Origin: an uncultured Barnesiella sp.
GTDB lineage: Bacteria > Bacteroidota > Bacteroidia > Bacteroidales > Barnesiellaceae
Direction of reading: 5' to 3'
NCBI GenBank assembly: GCA_944320015.1
Contig: CALUFO010000004.1
Location: 1-64,000, forward strand
DNA: 64,000 bases
Below are positions 34,148 to 44,157 of the stretch, piece by piece (position 1 is the stretch's first letter; each line of letters begins with the position of its first letter). The position numbers and the translations under genes are program-made. The notes beneath the pieces were generated by a model. The model worked only from the letters and a program-made list of their open reading frames with translations. It was not told where the DNA came from and did no database searches.

Positions 34148-35815
34148 ATGTTTGAATCTTTAATAAGTTTTTGGCAAACAAACCAATCGTTGGTGATTTT
34201 GTTTGCCGTGTTGATTGTAGTAATCCCGTTTTTGGTATTCTATATCGTAAAAGCGCGAAAAGAACACCCTAAGGGGCTTATCCCTGCCGCTCTTGCCAAT
34301 ATGGGCGAACGGTTTGGTTACTATATCATGAATGCGGTCCTCTTGCTGTTCTTATGCTCCAAATTCGGTATCAGCGACGATGCGGCCGGCTGGATTTATG
34401 CCGTATTTTATTTCTTGATTTATGTGCTGAGTCTGCCGGGTGGAATGATTGCCGACAGGACACAAAAATATAAAGGGACAATTATTTCCGGTTTGCTTGT
34501 AATGGCGCTGGGTTACGGCTTGTTGTCCATTCCTGTGTTTGCCGAGACGACGGGCGCAATTTCGTGGGTGCTTGTATTCACTTGCGTGGCGTTGTTGTTC
34601 ATTGCGTTTGGTAACGGATTGTTCAAAGGAAACCTGCAAGCGATCGTTGGTCAAATGTATGACAACTTCGAGGCCGAGGCCGCTAAGAAAGGACCGGAAG
34701 CGTTGGCTGTCGCAAAGTCGAAACGCGACTCGGGTTTCCAGATTTTCTATGTCTTTATTAACATCGGCGGTGTGATTGCGCCATTCGTGGCTCCTCTTTT
34801 GCGAGAGTTCTGGTTGAAAGCGCACAACCTTGCATACAATTCCGACCTTCCTCGCCTTTGCCACATGTTCAACGATAGCGCAGGCTCGATGCAGGCTACC
34901 GATATGGCCAACTTAGTAAAGCTCTCGGGTGAGGTGGGACACACCGGCGCTGTTGACGCTGCGTTCTGTTCCCAGTATCTGGAAATTTTCAATACGGGAG
35001 TTCATTTTTCCTTTATTGCTTCGGTTGTGGCTATGCTCATTTCGCTTGCGATATTCTTGTTTGTAAAGAACAAACTTCCCAACCCTGCAAAGAAAGAAAA
35101 GAAAGCCGTTGAAGTGACGCCGGAAGAAAAGAATGCCGACGCAAAAGAAATCAAGCAAAGATTGTATGCTTTGTTCGCTGTGCTTGGCGTGGCGGTATTC
35201 TTCTGGTTCTCGTTCCACCAAAACGGACAATCCTTGTCGGTATTTGCGCGGGACTTCGTGGCTACCGATTCTGTGGCTCCCGAAATCTGGCAATGTATCA
35301 ATCCGTTCTTCGTAATTGTGCTGACTCCGATTATTATGTGGTTGTTTGGCGCATTGGCGGCGAGAGGGCGCGAAATATCCACACCCCGCAAGATTGCGAT
35401 AGGTATGTTTATCACTGCTTGCGCCTACATCTTCTTGATGATTGTCGCCGTGGTCAATAATTATCCGTCGGGAACCGAGTTCAAGAGCATGAGCGAAGCG
35501 GCGAAACTGGCGATGAAGTCAAGCCCGTATGTTTTGATTCTGACTTATTTCTTCTTGACTGTGGCCGAGTTGTTTATTTCTCCCCTCGGACTTTCATTCG
35601 TGTCAAAAGTTGCGCCTAAACATCTTCAAGGCATATGCCAAGGACTTTGGTTGACGGCGACTGCTATCGGCAACTTGTTCATCGCGCTTGGCGTGACAAT
35701 GCTTAACGAGTTCCCGCAACAATGGATGTGTTGGGCGGTATTCGCAGGGTTCTGCCTGATGTCGATGGGTGTAATGCTCGGTATGGTCAAATGGTTGGAG
35801 CGAGTGGCCAAGTAG
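34148..35815 (+). CDS. POT/PTR-family proton-dependent peptide transporter
   Basis: A 555-residue inner-membrane transporter with about 14 helices. The POT signature is clear: GLIPAALANMGERFGYYIMNAVLLLFL (E-x-x-E-R/G-x-x-Y-type motif), GGMIADRTQKYKGTIISGL, and a later FHQNGQSLSVFARDF. It imports di- or tripeptides with protons. The ATG at 34148 is preferred over a TTG at 34106, which would overlap sufE. A strong terminator follows. Confidence 0.93.
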   Translation: MFESLISFWQTNQSLVILFAVLIVVIPFLVFYIVKARKEHPKGLIPAALANMGERFGYYIMNAVLLLFLCSKFGISDDAAGWIYAVFYFLIYVLSLPGGMIADRTQKYKGTIISGLLVMALGYGLLSIPVFAETTGAISWVLVFTCVALLFIAFGNGLFKGNLQAIVGQMYDNFEAEAAKKGPEALAVAKSKRDSGFQIFYVFINIGGVIAPFVAPLLREFWLKAHNLAYNSDLPRLCHMFNDSAGSMQATDMANLVKLSGEVGHTGAVDAAFCSQYLEIFNTGVHFSFIASVVAMLISLAIFLFVKNKLPNPAKKEKKAVEVTPEEKNADAKEIKQRLYALFAVLGVAVFFWFSFHQNGQSLSVFARDFVATDSVAPEIWQCINPFFVIVLTPIIMWLFGALAARGREISTPRKIAIGMFITACAYIFLMIVAVVNNYPSGTEFKSMSEAAKLAMKSSPYVLILTYFFLTVAELFISPLGLSFVSKVAPKHLQGICQGLWLTATAIGNLFIALGVTMLNEFPQQWMCWAVFAGFCLMSMGVMLGMVKWLERVAK

Positions 35816-35841
35816 TCATTCGATTCGACAACAGGATATAT

Positions 35842-35890
35842 GCGGCAGCTCTCCGATAAAATTGCGGGGGGCTGCCGCTTTTGTTTTTTT
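35842..35890 (+). terminator. rho-independent terminator after the peptide transporter
   Basis: GCGGCAGC (35842-35849) pairs perfectly with GCTGCCGC (35871-35878), followed by TTTTGTTTTTTT. Confidence 0.88.
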
Positions 35891-35922
35891 GAAAGATATT
35901 GTCTGGCGAAAGGTCTTCTCGA

Positions 35923-35955
35923 TTTGGGAGATTGCCGTATTTTTCCGTAAATTTG
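35923..35955 (+). promoter_or_regulatory. full -33/-7 promoter of the TPR regulator
   Basis: TTTG (35923-35926), a 21-base spacer and TAAATTTG (35948-35955). The predicted start of transcription lies about 24 bases before the ATG at 35983. Confidence 0.65.
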
Positions 35956-35982
35956 CAAAACGCCCTTTATGAAGGCTCGGAT

Positions 35983-37368
35983 ATGTTGAGATCGTATTAT
36001 TTCATATTAGCTTGTTTTTTGGTGGCGGTGCTGATTTCTTGTGGAGGCGGAGAGTCGGGGCGGGAAGAAGCATCGGCTCATTTTCACAAAGGGATAGTTT
36101 TTGAAGAAGAGAACAAGTTCGATTCGGCTGCGGTATGCTATTTGTCGGCCATAGGCAGCCTTAATCCCGGAAAAGCCTCCAATTTCGAAGCCTTGGGTTC
36201 CTATTATAATCGCATAGCGCTGTTGCTTTTCAAAAGCGATATAAATGAAGAGGCCGAAAAGATGTTTCGGGAAGCGATTGCGTTCAACACACGGCTTTCG
36301 GATAAGGGTCAGCTTTCGGAATCTTACCGGGGATTGTGGAAATGCCTGTATGTAGATAACGCCGAGGGACATGATACAACCATTTTGAAAACCGTCGAAT
36401 TGATTCCTTACATTCGAGACAAAGAGGAACTCTATAAAACCAAAAATGCGTTGGCCTATTATTACTTGATTTCGGGAAATTATGAATTGGCCATGAAATA
36501 CAGCGCCGAGATAGACTCTTTGTTTCCCGATTCGGTGTCGTATTATAAAAACTGTTTGGTGAAAGGCAGCATTTTTTATGCCGAAGGCCATCTCGATTCG
36601 GCGATAGTTTATACGAAAAAAGCCGCGCGCAGCAGTTATATTTATACACAGGTATCGGCCTATGAAAACCTGTATGTGATGACAGGCGATAGCGCATACT
36701 ACGATTTGTGCTATACCTTGAACGATTCTATTTCGGGAATGATGAAGCCGGGTAGAGTCAACTCGGCTTTTTATGGCAAGCTCATCAACAACATGAATCG
36801 GGAGTACTCCCGTAAGATACACGATCGCACCTTGTTCAGCATTGTCGGCACAGCGATTATCGTGGTGATGATAGGTGCTTTCCTGTTCTTTTTCTTCAAG
36901 AGGAGAGTGGCGCCGAATACATCTGCCGGTTCTATTGAAAAGCCTGTTCGGGAGCAAGCTGTGGAGATGAAGGAAAAAGGCGAGTCGCTGCAACGGAAAA
37001 TTGTAGCCCAAATCAAAGAGATTACGACCGTCAAGAATAAGCGCTTTAAGAAGTCGGCCGTATTCAAACAGACTATCGAGTATATCGATGGGGGAGCCGT
37101 GTTTCTGCCGGGGTCGTTGCGAAACGCCCTTTTCGAATCGTTGAAAACCGAGTATGCTTTGCTCTATCAGCTATTGACCACCTATTTCTCTTTTTCCGAT
37201 GAGGAGTTCTATTTTTACTGTTTAAGCTCGCTGGGGCTGAATACCAAAGAGAGTGCCGCATGCCGCAGTGTGTCGCTGTCGGCTATCCGGGTATTGCGCA
37301 AACGGGTCAACGATAAAATGCGAAAATACATCACCGCAGAGGAACTTTTTGACGATATAAAATTGTAA
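35983..37368 (+). CDS. TPR membrane regulator with C-terminal HTH
   Basis: A 461-residue lipoprotein-like regulator. The N-terminus carries a lipobox (VLISCGGG). Residues 25-275 look like TPR repeats (HFHKGIVFEEENKFDSAAVCYLSAI, YLISGNYELAMKYSAEID). One membrane helix (about 288-308, FSIVGTAIIVVMIGAFLFFFF) is followed by a helical linker, and the C-terminal 80 residues have a LuxR-like helix-turn-helix (LGLNTKESAACRSVSLSAIRVLRKRVNDKM). This layout is common in Bacteroidetes and suggests a membrane-bound sensor or regulator. The T9SS-sorted gene that follows after 161 bp could be a target, but that is inference. Confidence 0.78.
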   Translation: MLRSYYFILACFLVAVLISCGGGESGREEASAHFHKGIVFEEENKFDSAAVCYLSAIGSLNPGKASNFEALGSYYNRIALLLFKSDINEEAEKMFREAIAFNTRLSDKGQLSESYRGLWKCLYVDNAEGHDTTILKTVELIPYIRDKEELYKTKNALAYYYLISGNYELAMKYSAEIDSLFPDSVSYYKNCLVKGSIFYAEGHLDSAIVYTKKAARSSYIYTQVSAYENLYVMTGDSAYYDLCYTLNDSISGMMKPGRVNSAFYGKLINNMNREYSRKIHDRTLFSIVGTAIIVVMIGAFLFFFFKRRVAPNTSAGSIEKPVREQAVEMKEKGESLQRKIVAQIKEITTVKNKRFKKSAVFKQTIEYIDGGAVFLPGSLRNALFESLKTEYALLYQLLTTYFSFSDEEFYFYCLSSLGLNTKESAACRSVSLSAIRVLRKRVNDKMRKYITAEELFDDIKL

Positions 37369-37474
37369 TCGTAGCCGATAAGTAACGCTTCACGCTTTTA
37401 AGCCGTTGATTTATAGTGGGTAATAAAATATAAAAATGTAATGCGATTCTCTTAATATTGTTCGTCTTGATTTG

Positions 37475-37482
37475 TACTTTTG
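37475..37482 (+). promoter_or_regulatory. -7 promoter element (TACTTTTG) of the 37530 gene
   Basis: An exact TAnnTTTG match 47 bases before the ATG. No -33 box at standard spacing. Confidence 0.45.
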
Positions 37483-37529
37483 TATAGAATTAAAACAAAT
37501 GAGGTCGTATAACTAACGGTTTATTATTT

Positions 37530-40424
37530 ATGAAAAAGATTTACTTTTTGCTTTTTGCATGTTTTTTGGCAATAGGTGCGGTCGGAGCGCAAACGACGGT
37601 TTATGCTTATCGTACCTTCCAGCCCAGTAATCCTGCGAATGTACAGAAAGGGCCGGTAAAATTTTCGTCGGCCACACCTTCGGTGGTAGAACTGATAGCC
37701 GACCAGTCGAGGCTCGGCTCGGTTTATGCTGGAACTTATTTCAATTACAAGTGGTATGCCCAAGTGACGAAGCCGGGCACACAATCGTCGTTGGAGGGAC
37801 TATACACCATCGATATGACTGACGGCTCCCGGGAGTTGATTTCGACACAAGGCTCCCATTTGGTCGAAATGACGTATGACTATTCTACCTCTACGATGTA
37901 TGGTATTAAAAACGGAGCCGAGTATTTGATGACTCTCGATATCCACACCGGGGCGACGACCGAGGTAGGTGCGTTTGCAAACAACGGGGAGAGCGTGTAT
38001 ATGCTGGCTCTCGCTTGTCATGTCGACGGTACAATGTATGGCATTTCTACCGACGACAATCTTTATCGGATAGATAAAGCCACGGCGGCCTGTACGTTGG
38101 TGGGGTCTACCGGAGTGAATGCGGCTTATACCCAAAGTATGGATTTCGACCGTAATACGGGTGTCTTATATTGGGCTAACGTCGGTGATTATAAACTTTA
38201 TACGGTCGATATAACAACCGGTGCGGCCACGCTTATCGGCAGTATCGGTGAGAATGGCGATGACAGTATGACGAGCATGTTTATACCCTATATCCATGTT
38301 CCTGCGGGAGCTCCCGATAGGGTTTTGGAGCGCAAGGTGGCTGCATCGGGCAATTCGGCGGTTCTTTCATGGAGGAATCCCTCGGTCGATGCGCAAGGCA
38401 ATGCCTTGACCGAATTGACGGGTGTAAAGGTTTATCGGGGAGAGGACTTGGTGACCACCGTTGCCGTCACGGCCGATAAGATAGGGCAACCTATGGAGTA
38501 CATCGATGAGAGTTTGTCGGACGGATTATATAGTTATCGATTGGTTCCGGTAAATTCAAAAGGCGACGGGGGCGTCGATAGCGACGATATATCTACTTAT
38601 GTGGGAGAGAATGCGCCGGGCGAGGTGGTCGATTTTACCGTAAGCCAAGGCGATAGCGAAGCGATATTGACATGGAAAGCTCCCGAAGACGGAATGTATG
38701 GCGGGTCATTTGACCCGAGTAGCATTACGAAATATGTTGTCACCCGTTCCAATGGAACCGCTTCGACCGAAATAGAAATATCCGATCCGTCGGCCACGTC
38801 CTATATCGACACTCCGGGGTTCGGCACATACACCTATTCGATTTATGCGGTGAACGATATGGGCAATGGCCTCGTGTCTACGGCGGCTCCGATTGTCGTA
38901 AAACCGGCCGATTGGATTGTAATGACGACCGGCGAGGTTGTCGTGGAGAGTGGGAAAACGTATCACTTCTACGATGCGGCAGGGCCTAATGCCTATTATC
39001 CCAATTCCCAAAACGATACGCTCACAATAAGGCCTCAGAGCGCAGACGGGCTGGTGTGCGTCTCGTTCAAGCAATTTGCGACAGATACATATGGAGACTT
39101 CTTATATATCTTTAATGGAGCCGATACCCATGCCCCGTTGATTGGTGAATTTACGTCTACTTCGGTTCCATCTGCTTTGGTTTCTTTGGAATCGACCAGC
39201 GGAGATGGTGCGCTCACATTTGTCTTTTACTCCGATATTATGAGCCGGGACGAGGGCTGGGAGGCCGAGGTGACCGTGACGGAGAAAAAACAACACGACC
39301 TTGTGGCCGTATCGTTGGAAGGCAATCTGTATCCCAACGCCGGTGCCGAAGCGACTTATGCGTTTACGGTGAGAAACAAAGGTGTGGAAAAAGTCGCTGC
39401 GGCAGACTATAAAGTGAAGCTGCTGGATAATGCGGGCTCGGTATTGGCCGAGGTGAATGGCGTCGAAATCGAGTCTATGGAAACAGTTGTATTCGATATG
39501 AAATTTACGCCTTCCGAATCGGGCGATATGAGTATTCATGCCGAGATTGAATATGCCGGCGACGATGATAATGCGAACAATAAATCTGCGGTACTGTCGG
39601 TTATGGTTCTCGAAGAAGGCAGCCAATTTATCTCGATAGGCGAGCACGACGAGGAACTTTTGGTTTTGCCGGTGTCGTTCATGTCGGGCGAGTCGATTAG
39701 CGAGACCATCTATTATAAAGACGAAATAGGAATAGGGAACGGTACTTTGCAAATGATTTCATACCCGATTTCTTCGGTTGGGACAAGCTACTCGAATGTT
39801 CCTGTGAAAATATGGGTGGGAGAGACCGAGTTGGCGGATTTGTCCGAAACCTCTGTTCCGGCCGATGACATGACATTGGTATTCGACGGCACGATGAATA
39901 TCGCACCCGGCGATGAGGAATGGGTATTCCAGCTGGCCACGCCTTATTCATATAAGGGCGGGAACTTGCTTATCCTCATGTTGAAAGGCAATCCGGGATT
40001 TACATCATACGATGTGGGCTTCAAGGGCACATACGGGGTTTACGACGTCGACCCGCAACGCTCGCGTTACAACTCGACTTTCGACGATAGCGAGGTGCTG
40101 GATCCTAATGTGGTTCCTATCGGCTATTCCAGCAGTACCATGTGGGCCGATGTGAAGTTGTTGTTCACCGATACGAACTCGGGCATTGCGAATCCTGTTG
40201 ATGAACCTTCGGTTCGGGTTTATCCCAATCCTGTGAACGATGTTTTGTATGTCGAAGGCGACAATATCCGTGCGATAGAGATATTCGACGGAACCGGTCG
40301 TCGGGTTTACACTTCGGACAGCCGCCACACGGTCGATATGGCAGCCTATCCGGCAGGTATCTACTATTTGAGGATTATGACCGATGAAGGGCTTTTGTCA
40401 GTGAAGAAAGTTGTGAAGAACTAA
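37530..40424 (+). CDS. large T9SS-sorted surface protein (propeller, Fn3, CUB-like)
   Basis: A 964-residue secreted protein. Signal peptide 1-20. Residues 35-255 show repeats such as YGISTDDNLYRIDKATAACTLVG and LYTVDITTGAATLIGSIG, like a beta-propeller. Two Fn3-like domains follow (about 265-460), then a CUB-like domain (about 465-590, with YGDFLYIFNGADTHAPLIGE), a CARDB-like domain (about 590-700) and another beta domain. The C-terminus is a clear T9SS sorting domain (VRVYPNPVNDVLYVEGD, AIEIFDGTGRRVY, YPAGIYYLRIMTDEG, VKKVVKN). No protease active site is seen, so it is more likely adhesive or binding than catalytic. It is isolated between its own promoter and a terminator. Confidence 0.82.
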   Translation: MKKIYFLLFACFLAIGAVGAQTTVYAYRTFQPSNPANVQKGPVKFSSATPSVVELIADQSRLGSVYAGTYFNYKWYAQVTKPGTQSSLEGLYTIDMTDGSRELISTQGSHLVEMTYDYSTSTMYGIKNGAEYLMTLDIHTGATTEVGAFANNGESVYMLALACHVDGTMYGISTDDNLYRIDKATAACTLVGSTGVNAAYTQSMDFDRNTGVLYWANVGDYKLYTVDITTGAATLIGSIGENGDDSMTSMFIPYIHVPAGAPDRVLERKVAASGNSAVLSWRNPSVDAQGNALTELTGVKVYRGEDLVTTVAVTADKIGQPMEYIDESLSDGLYSYRLVPVNSKGDGGVDSDDISTYVGENAPGEVVDFTVSQGDSEAILTWKAPEDGMYGGSFDPSSITKYVVTRSNGTASTEIEISDPSATSYIDTPGFGTYTYSIYAVNDMGNGLVSTAAPIVVKPADWIVMTTGEVVVESGKTYHFYDAAGPNAYYPNSQNDTLTIRPQSADGLVCVSFKQFATDTYGDFLYIFNGADTHAPLIGEFTSTSVPSALVSLESTSGDGALTFVFYSDIMSRDEGWEAEVTVTEKKQHDLVAVSLEGNLYPNAGAEATYAFTVRNKGVEKVAAADYKVKLLDNAGSVLAEVNGVEIESMETVVFDMKFTPSESGDMSIHAEIEYAGDDDNANNKSAVLSVMVLEEGSQFISIGEHDEELLVLPVSFMSGESISETIYYKDEIGIGNGTLQMISYPISSVGTSYSNVPVKIWVGETELADLSETSVPADDMTLVFDGTMNIAPGDEEWVFQLATPYSYKGGNLLILMLKGNPGFTSYDVGFKGTYGVYDVDPQRSRYNSTFDDSEVLDPNVVPIGYSSSTMWADVKLLFTDTNSGIANPVDEPSVRVYPNPVNDVLYVEGDNIRAIEIFDGTGRRVYTSDSRHTVDMAAYPAGIYYLRIMTDEGLLSVKKVVKN

Positions 40425-40451
40425 TATCGGGACATATTGTAGAACAATAGA

Positions 40452-40490
40452 AAAAGGAGGCTTCCCCCACATAGAGGGACGCCTCCTTTT
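40452..40490 (+). terminator. bidirectional terminator
   Basis: AAAAGGAGGC (40452-40461) pairs perfectly with GCCTCCTTTT (40481-40490); an inner TCCC/GGGA adds pairs. A and T runs on both sides allow it to serve the T9SS gene and possibly the convergent rnhB transcript. Confidence 0.8.
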
Positions 40491-40639
40491 CGTTTGTTGT
40501 GCAAGAGCATTTGTCCATTCTCAATGCTATTTCAACGGCTCTTTTGGGGAAATCCCTAAGTGTGGGAACTTCTACCGTCAATATCGAGAAAAATCCCTGC
40601 TAAATTTCTACTGTGCCGTCTTTGCGCGATTGCCGCAGA

Positions 40640-41236
40640 TTAAAAAATGGAAAGTTGTCGGTCGAGCAGTTGGAACGACTGGCGGTGATAGGGCGTTGTT
40701 CCATATTGGGCGATAGCGGCTCGGTGGGTTTTGGTGGGATACCCTTTGTTTGATTTCCAGTCATACATGGGATATTTCTCGTGCAACTCGTTCATGTAGT
40801 CGTCGCGGTAGGTTTTGGCCAGAATCGAGGCGGCAGCGATAGCCTCGTATTTGCCGTCGCCTTTCACGACACAAGTGTGTGCGATACCGCGATAGGGTTT
40901 GAAGCGGTTGCCGTCGATGAGCAGGTGCTGGGGCGTGACAGAGAGTTGCCCGATAGCCCGGTGCATGGCCAAGAACGAGGCGTTGAGAATATTGATGCGG
41001 TCTATCTCTTCGGGGGTGACGATGCCCACCGCCCACGCTACGGCCTCCTGCTCGATGACGGGGCGCAGGGCATAGCGCTGTTTCTCGGATAGTTGTTTCG
41101 AGTCGTTGAGCAGTTCGTTGCGAAAGTCGGGTGGCAGTATCACGGCGGCGGCATATACCGCTCCGGCCAAGCAACCACGTCCCGCTTCGTCGCAACCGGC
41201 CTCGACAACTCCGCTTTTCAGGTATGGCAGCAGCAT
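40640..41236 (-). CDS. rnhB: ribonuclease HII
   Basis: A 198-residue RNase HII, which removes RNA primers and single ribonucleotides from DNA-RNA hybrids. Catalytic acidic residues are in [13 protein letters not shown], later [10 protein letters not shown], and [20 protein letters not shown]. The ATG at 41236 is chosen since the upstream in-frame residues overlap the DUF4831 gene and do not fit the family. It follows that gene by 7 bp on the same transcript. Confidence 0.96.
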   Translation of the reverse strand: MLLPYLKSGVVEAGCDEAGRGCLAGAVYAAAVILPPDFRNELLNDSKQLSEKQRYALRPVIEQEAVAWAVGIVTPEEIDRINILNASFLAMHRAIGQLSVTPQHLLIDGNRFKPYRGIAHTCVVKGDGKYEAIAAASILAKTYRDDYMNELHEKYPMYDWKSNKGYPTKTHRAAIAQYGTTPYHRQSFQLLDRQLSIF

Positions 41237-41243
41237 TGCGTTT

Positions 41244-42311
41244 TTATTTACCGATTTGCCGTATTGCTCCCGTCTGGGGATAGAACGTGGCGCAAGAGGG
41301 ATTCTTTTTGTCGGTGAAGATAGAGGGGTCGAGCCCGAATATGACACCGAATTGAGCGATGGGGAGGTTTTCTTTAAATAGCGTTTTCCCCTCGTTCGAC
41401 AAGGTTATTTCGGCTTTACCGGGGATTGCGTATGCCACAGCGTTCTTGGGCATTTGTTTGATATTGCCTTTGTTGTCGATAGGTAGTTGGCCTTCTTCGG
41501 TAATTTTCAAGGTGAGATATACGGGTGTTCCGCTCAGGTTCTCGGCATTGACTATGCCATACAGGTCGGAAATGCGGAAGACTACTTCGTTTGTAACCTC
41601 TTCGACCGGTATATAGTCGATGTGTTTAACGACCGTTTCGGTTTGTGTGGTTCCCATGAAGAGCGCCGTGAGGGCTGCCTCTTGCTCGTCGAGCTGTTGC
41701 ATGATGAGCTTGAAAGATTCGCCGTCGGCGGGGAGTTCATCGACTTCGCCGGTCACTAAGTTCAGTCGGCTTTCCCTGATGCGGTAGAGTTGTTTGGCGG
41801 CAACCTCGGCCATTTTTGCTGTGGAGGCCGACATGAGCAACTCTTCGGAAAAAACTTTGGCATATTCGTTGTTGTCCAGTGGCGCTTTATTTTTCGCTTT
41901 CGGGGCGGTGGGAACGATTGTGTCGATGACCGGGTCGGTGTTGATGGATAGTAACAGTCCGTTTTCGTCTAAAACGATATATCCGTTACTGCCCGATTTG
42001 AATTGCATGAGATATTTCTCTGCGGGGTCGGGGAGCCCATAGGGAGTCGCTTTGACCGATGTGAGAGCCCACGCTTCGGAATCTTGGGTGATAACTCCCG
42101 GGATACCCAGATATTTCTCGGCGTATCGGTAATAAGGTCCCGCTTTTTGGATTGTCTTGGTGGCAACCACCTCGATGTCGAGATGGGTTTGCGGGAGGGA
42201 ATATATGAGCCCGTACTCGTTGTGCTTCTCGGCGGTGAGCCTTTTGGTCTCTTGGGCAAATCCCATGCTGGTCGAAACCAGCAGACAGAGCGTTAAGATG
42301 GAATATTTCAT
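41244..42311 (-). CDS. secreted DUF4831-like protein
   Basis: A 355-residue exported protein with a signal peptide ([19 protein letters not shown]). It fits the DUF4831 family of Bacteroidetes proteins, with [33 protein letters not shown] near the start and [30 protein letters not shown] in the middle. No enzymatic motif is known to me and its role is undefined. It precedes rnhB by 7 bp. The ATG at 42311 begins the signal peptide; an earlier in-frame ATG adds 23 residues that lack such a pattern. Confidence 0.72.
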   Translation of the reverse strand: MKYSILTLCLLVSTSMGFAQETKRLTAEKHNEYGLIYSLPQTHLDIEVVATKTIQKAGPYYRYAEKYLGIPGVITQDSEAWALTSVKATPYGLPDPAEKYLMQFKSGSNGYIVLDENGLLLSINTDPVIDTIVPTAPKAKNKAPLDNNEYAKVFSEELLMSASTAKMAEVAAKQLYRIRESRLNLVTGEVDELPADGESFKLIMQQLDEQEAALTALFMGTTQTETVVKHIDYIPVEEVTNEVVFRISDLYGIVNAENLSGTPVYLTLKITEEGQLPIDNKGNIKQMPKNAVAYAIPGKAEITLSNEGKTLFKENLPIAQFGVIFGLDPSIFTDKKNPSCATFYPQTGAIRQIGK

Positions 42312-42408
42312 ACGATAAAGATTTTCATTAGGTAAATGGTCGTATCGGCCGGTTTGTCCACAATCTCTGTTCGGGAGCATAGCGGCATTCCGGTGAAAAC
42401 ATTCTATG

Positions 42409-42416
42409 CAAAGATA
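42409..42416 (-). promoter_or_regulatory. -7 promoter element of the DUF4831-rnhB operon (TATCTTTG)
   Basis: An exact TAnnTTTG match on the minus strand about 97 bases before the ATG at 42311. Confidence 0.45.
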
Positions 42417-42434
42417 TAATAATGTTTTGATATT

Positions 42435-43964
42435 CTATTGCATTCGATGCGCTTTTATCTGTTTGAACGCCAGTCCGAGGTGGGCGACGATATCGCTGGC
42501 GGTGACAAACTCCTCGCTCGATTCTTGCGAGGCGATGTCGCCGGCTGTCCCGTGCAGGAATACCCCTATGATAGCGGCGTCTTCGGGCGGATACCCTTGT
42601 GCCAGCAGGGAGCCTATGATGCCGGTGAGCGCATCGCCGCTGCCGGCGGTGGCCATTCCGGGGTTACCGGTCGAATTGAAATGCACCGAGCCGTCGGGCA
42701 GGGCTATGGCGGTGTGGGCTCCTTTCAGCACGACGATAATGTCGTATTTGGTGGCGACGTGGGTGATACATTTCAGCCGGGAGGCATCGTCGGTCATAGG
42801 GCCGAACATACGTTCCAATTCGTGGATGTGCGGTGTGAGAATGGAACGGGAGGGCAAATACCGCAAAAGGCTTTGTTCACGGGCTATGCAGTTGAGGGCG
42901 TCGGCATCGAGGACGAGCGGTTGTTTTACCTCTTTGATCAAGTGCATGAGAGCCGATAGCGAGGTGTCGTCACACCCCATTCCGGGGCCTATGGCGATAG
43001 CCGAATAACGGGGGTGAAGCGGAATTTGCTCGATGTGTTCTTCTCCTTTGTCGGGAGAGAAGAGCGCTTCGGGAACGGCGGTTTGCAGAATGAGATTGGC
43101 GCATCGGGGGGCGTGTATGGTGACCAGCCCCGCCCCGCTGTGCAAGGCGGCTTTTGCCGAGAGCACGGCCGCTCCTATCATGGTGTATTGTCCGGCTGCC
43201 AAAAGCAGATGCCCGTAGTCCCGCTTGTCCGAGAATTTTGCCCGGGGGACGATGTGGCAGGCGATATCGGGTAATGTCGTGAGGTAGTAGGGCGTCTCGG
43301 TCTGGGCGATGGCGCGGGGGTGGATACCAATGTCGAGGACTTTGACTTTTCCGACAAACTTGCTGTTCTCGGCGAAAAAGAACGACAGTTTGGGTGCTTG
43401 CAGTGTGAGTGTCAATCTGGCTTGGATTGTGTTGTCGATCGACACGTCGGGATTCCATTCCCCAAACAGCCCCGAGGGAATATCGATAGAAATGACAAAA
43501 GCTCCCGACTCGTTGATGTAACGTACCAAAGAGGAGAATGCCCCCGAGAGAGGTTCTCTCAGCCCGGCGCCGAACAAGCCGTCGATAACCACATCGCCGG
43601 GGTGAATGGCCGGCGGCGAGAACCGATTGCTTATTTCGAAGAAACTCGTGATGCCGGTCTCTTTCAGCCGCTTGCGATTCTGCTCGCAATCGGGCGATAA
43701 CCGGTGATCGGGCATCGTGTTGAACAAATATATAATGGGGGTGTACTTCCGCTTGAACAGCAGGCGGGCGACGGCCAGCGCGTCGCCACCGTTGTTGCCC
43801 GGCCCGGCAAAGATATAGAGGTTGTGGGTCGACGGGATTGTGGCGCATATTTCGTCGGCGATGGCGAGGGCGGCTCGTTCCATTAAATCTATGGAGGCGA
43901 TAGGTTCGTATTCCATAGTCAACTGGTCGAGCAGTTTGGTCGTTTGGGTGGTGAAGATTTTCAT
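42435..43964 (-). CDS. nnr: bifunctional NAD(P)H-hydrate epimerase/dehydratase
   Basis: A 509-residue fusion that repairs hydrated NAD(P)H. The N-terminal YjeF_N epimerase domain (about 1-215) has LMERAALAIADEI, YIFAGPGNNGGDALAVARLL and VIDGLFGAGLREPLSG. The C-terminal ADP/ATP-dependent dehydratase (about 225-500) has AIAIGPGMG, PLVLDADALN, ILTPHIHELERMFG, VVLKGAHTAIA and the GNPGMATAGSGDALTGIIG nucleotide site. It is divergent from hpt. Confidence 0.96.
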   Translation of the reverse strand: MKIFTTQTTKLLDQLTMEYEPIASIDLMERAALAIADEICATIPSTHNLYIFAGPGNNGGDALAVARLLFKRKYTPIIYLFNTMPDHRLSPDCEQNRKRLKETGITSFFEISNRFSPPAIHPGDVVIDGLFGAGLREPLSGAFSSLVRYINESGAFVISIDIPSGLFGEWNPDVSIDNTIQARLTLTLQAPKLSFFFAENSKFVGKVKVLDIGIHPRAIAQTETPYYLTTLPDIACHIVPRAKFSDKRDYGHLLLAAGQYTMIGAAVLSAKAALHSGAGLVTIHAPRCANLILQTAVPEALFSPDKGEEHIEQIPLHPRYSAIAIGPGMGCDDTSLSALMHLIKEVKQPLVLDADALNCIAREQSLLRYLPSRSILTPHIHELERMFGPMTDDASRLKCITHVATKYDIIVVLKGAHTAIALPDGSVHFNSTGNPGMATAGSGDALTGIIGSLLAQGYPPEDAAIIGVFLHGTAGDIASQESSEEFVTASDIVAHLGLAFKQIKAHRMQ

Positions 43965-44127
43965 GTCGATATACTCGTTTTAGCTCCTTGACCCGACGGC
44001 AGGAGAGAATAACACAAAAATAGTGAGAAAAAAGAGAATGAAAAACATTTTCTCCCCTTTGAGCAGGTCGGGGAAAGGAAAACTGCAAAAATATAGATTA
44101 TCGTTTCGGTGTTTTTACGATTTGTTA

Positions 44128-44135
44128 TAACTTTG
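44128..44135 (+). promoter_or_regulatory. -7 promoter element of hpt (TAACTTTG)
   Basis: An exact TAnnTTTG match 22 bases before the hpt ATG in the 193-bp divergent gap. Confidence 0.5.
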
Positions 44136-44157
44136 TGCATCATTCAGAATAGGAACA

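Noticed and set aside
37530..40424. Gingipain-like or other T9SS protease
   Set aside because: The CUB, Fn3 and sorting domains are shared with such proteases, but no His-Cys, Ser or metal catalytic motif is visible.
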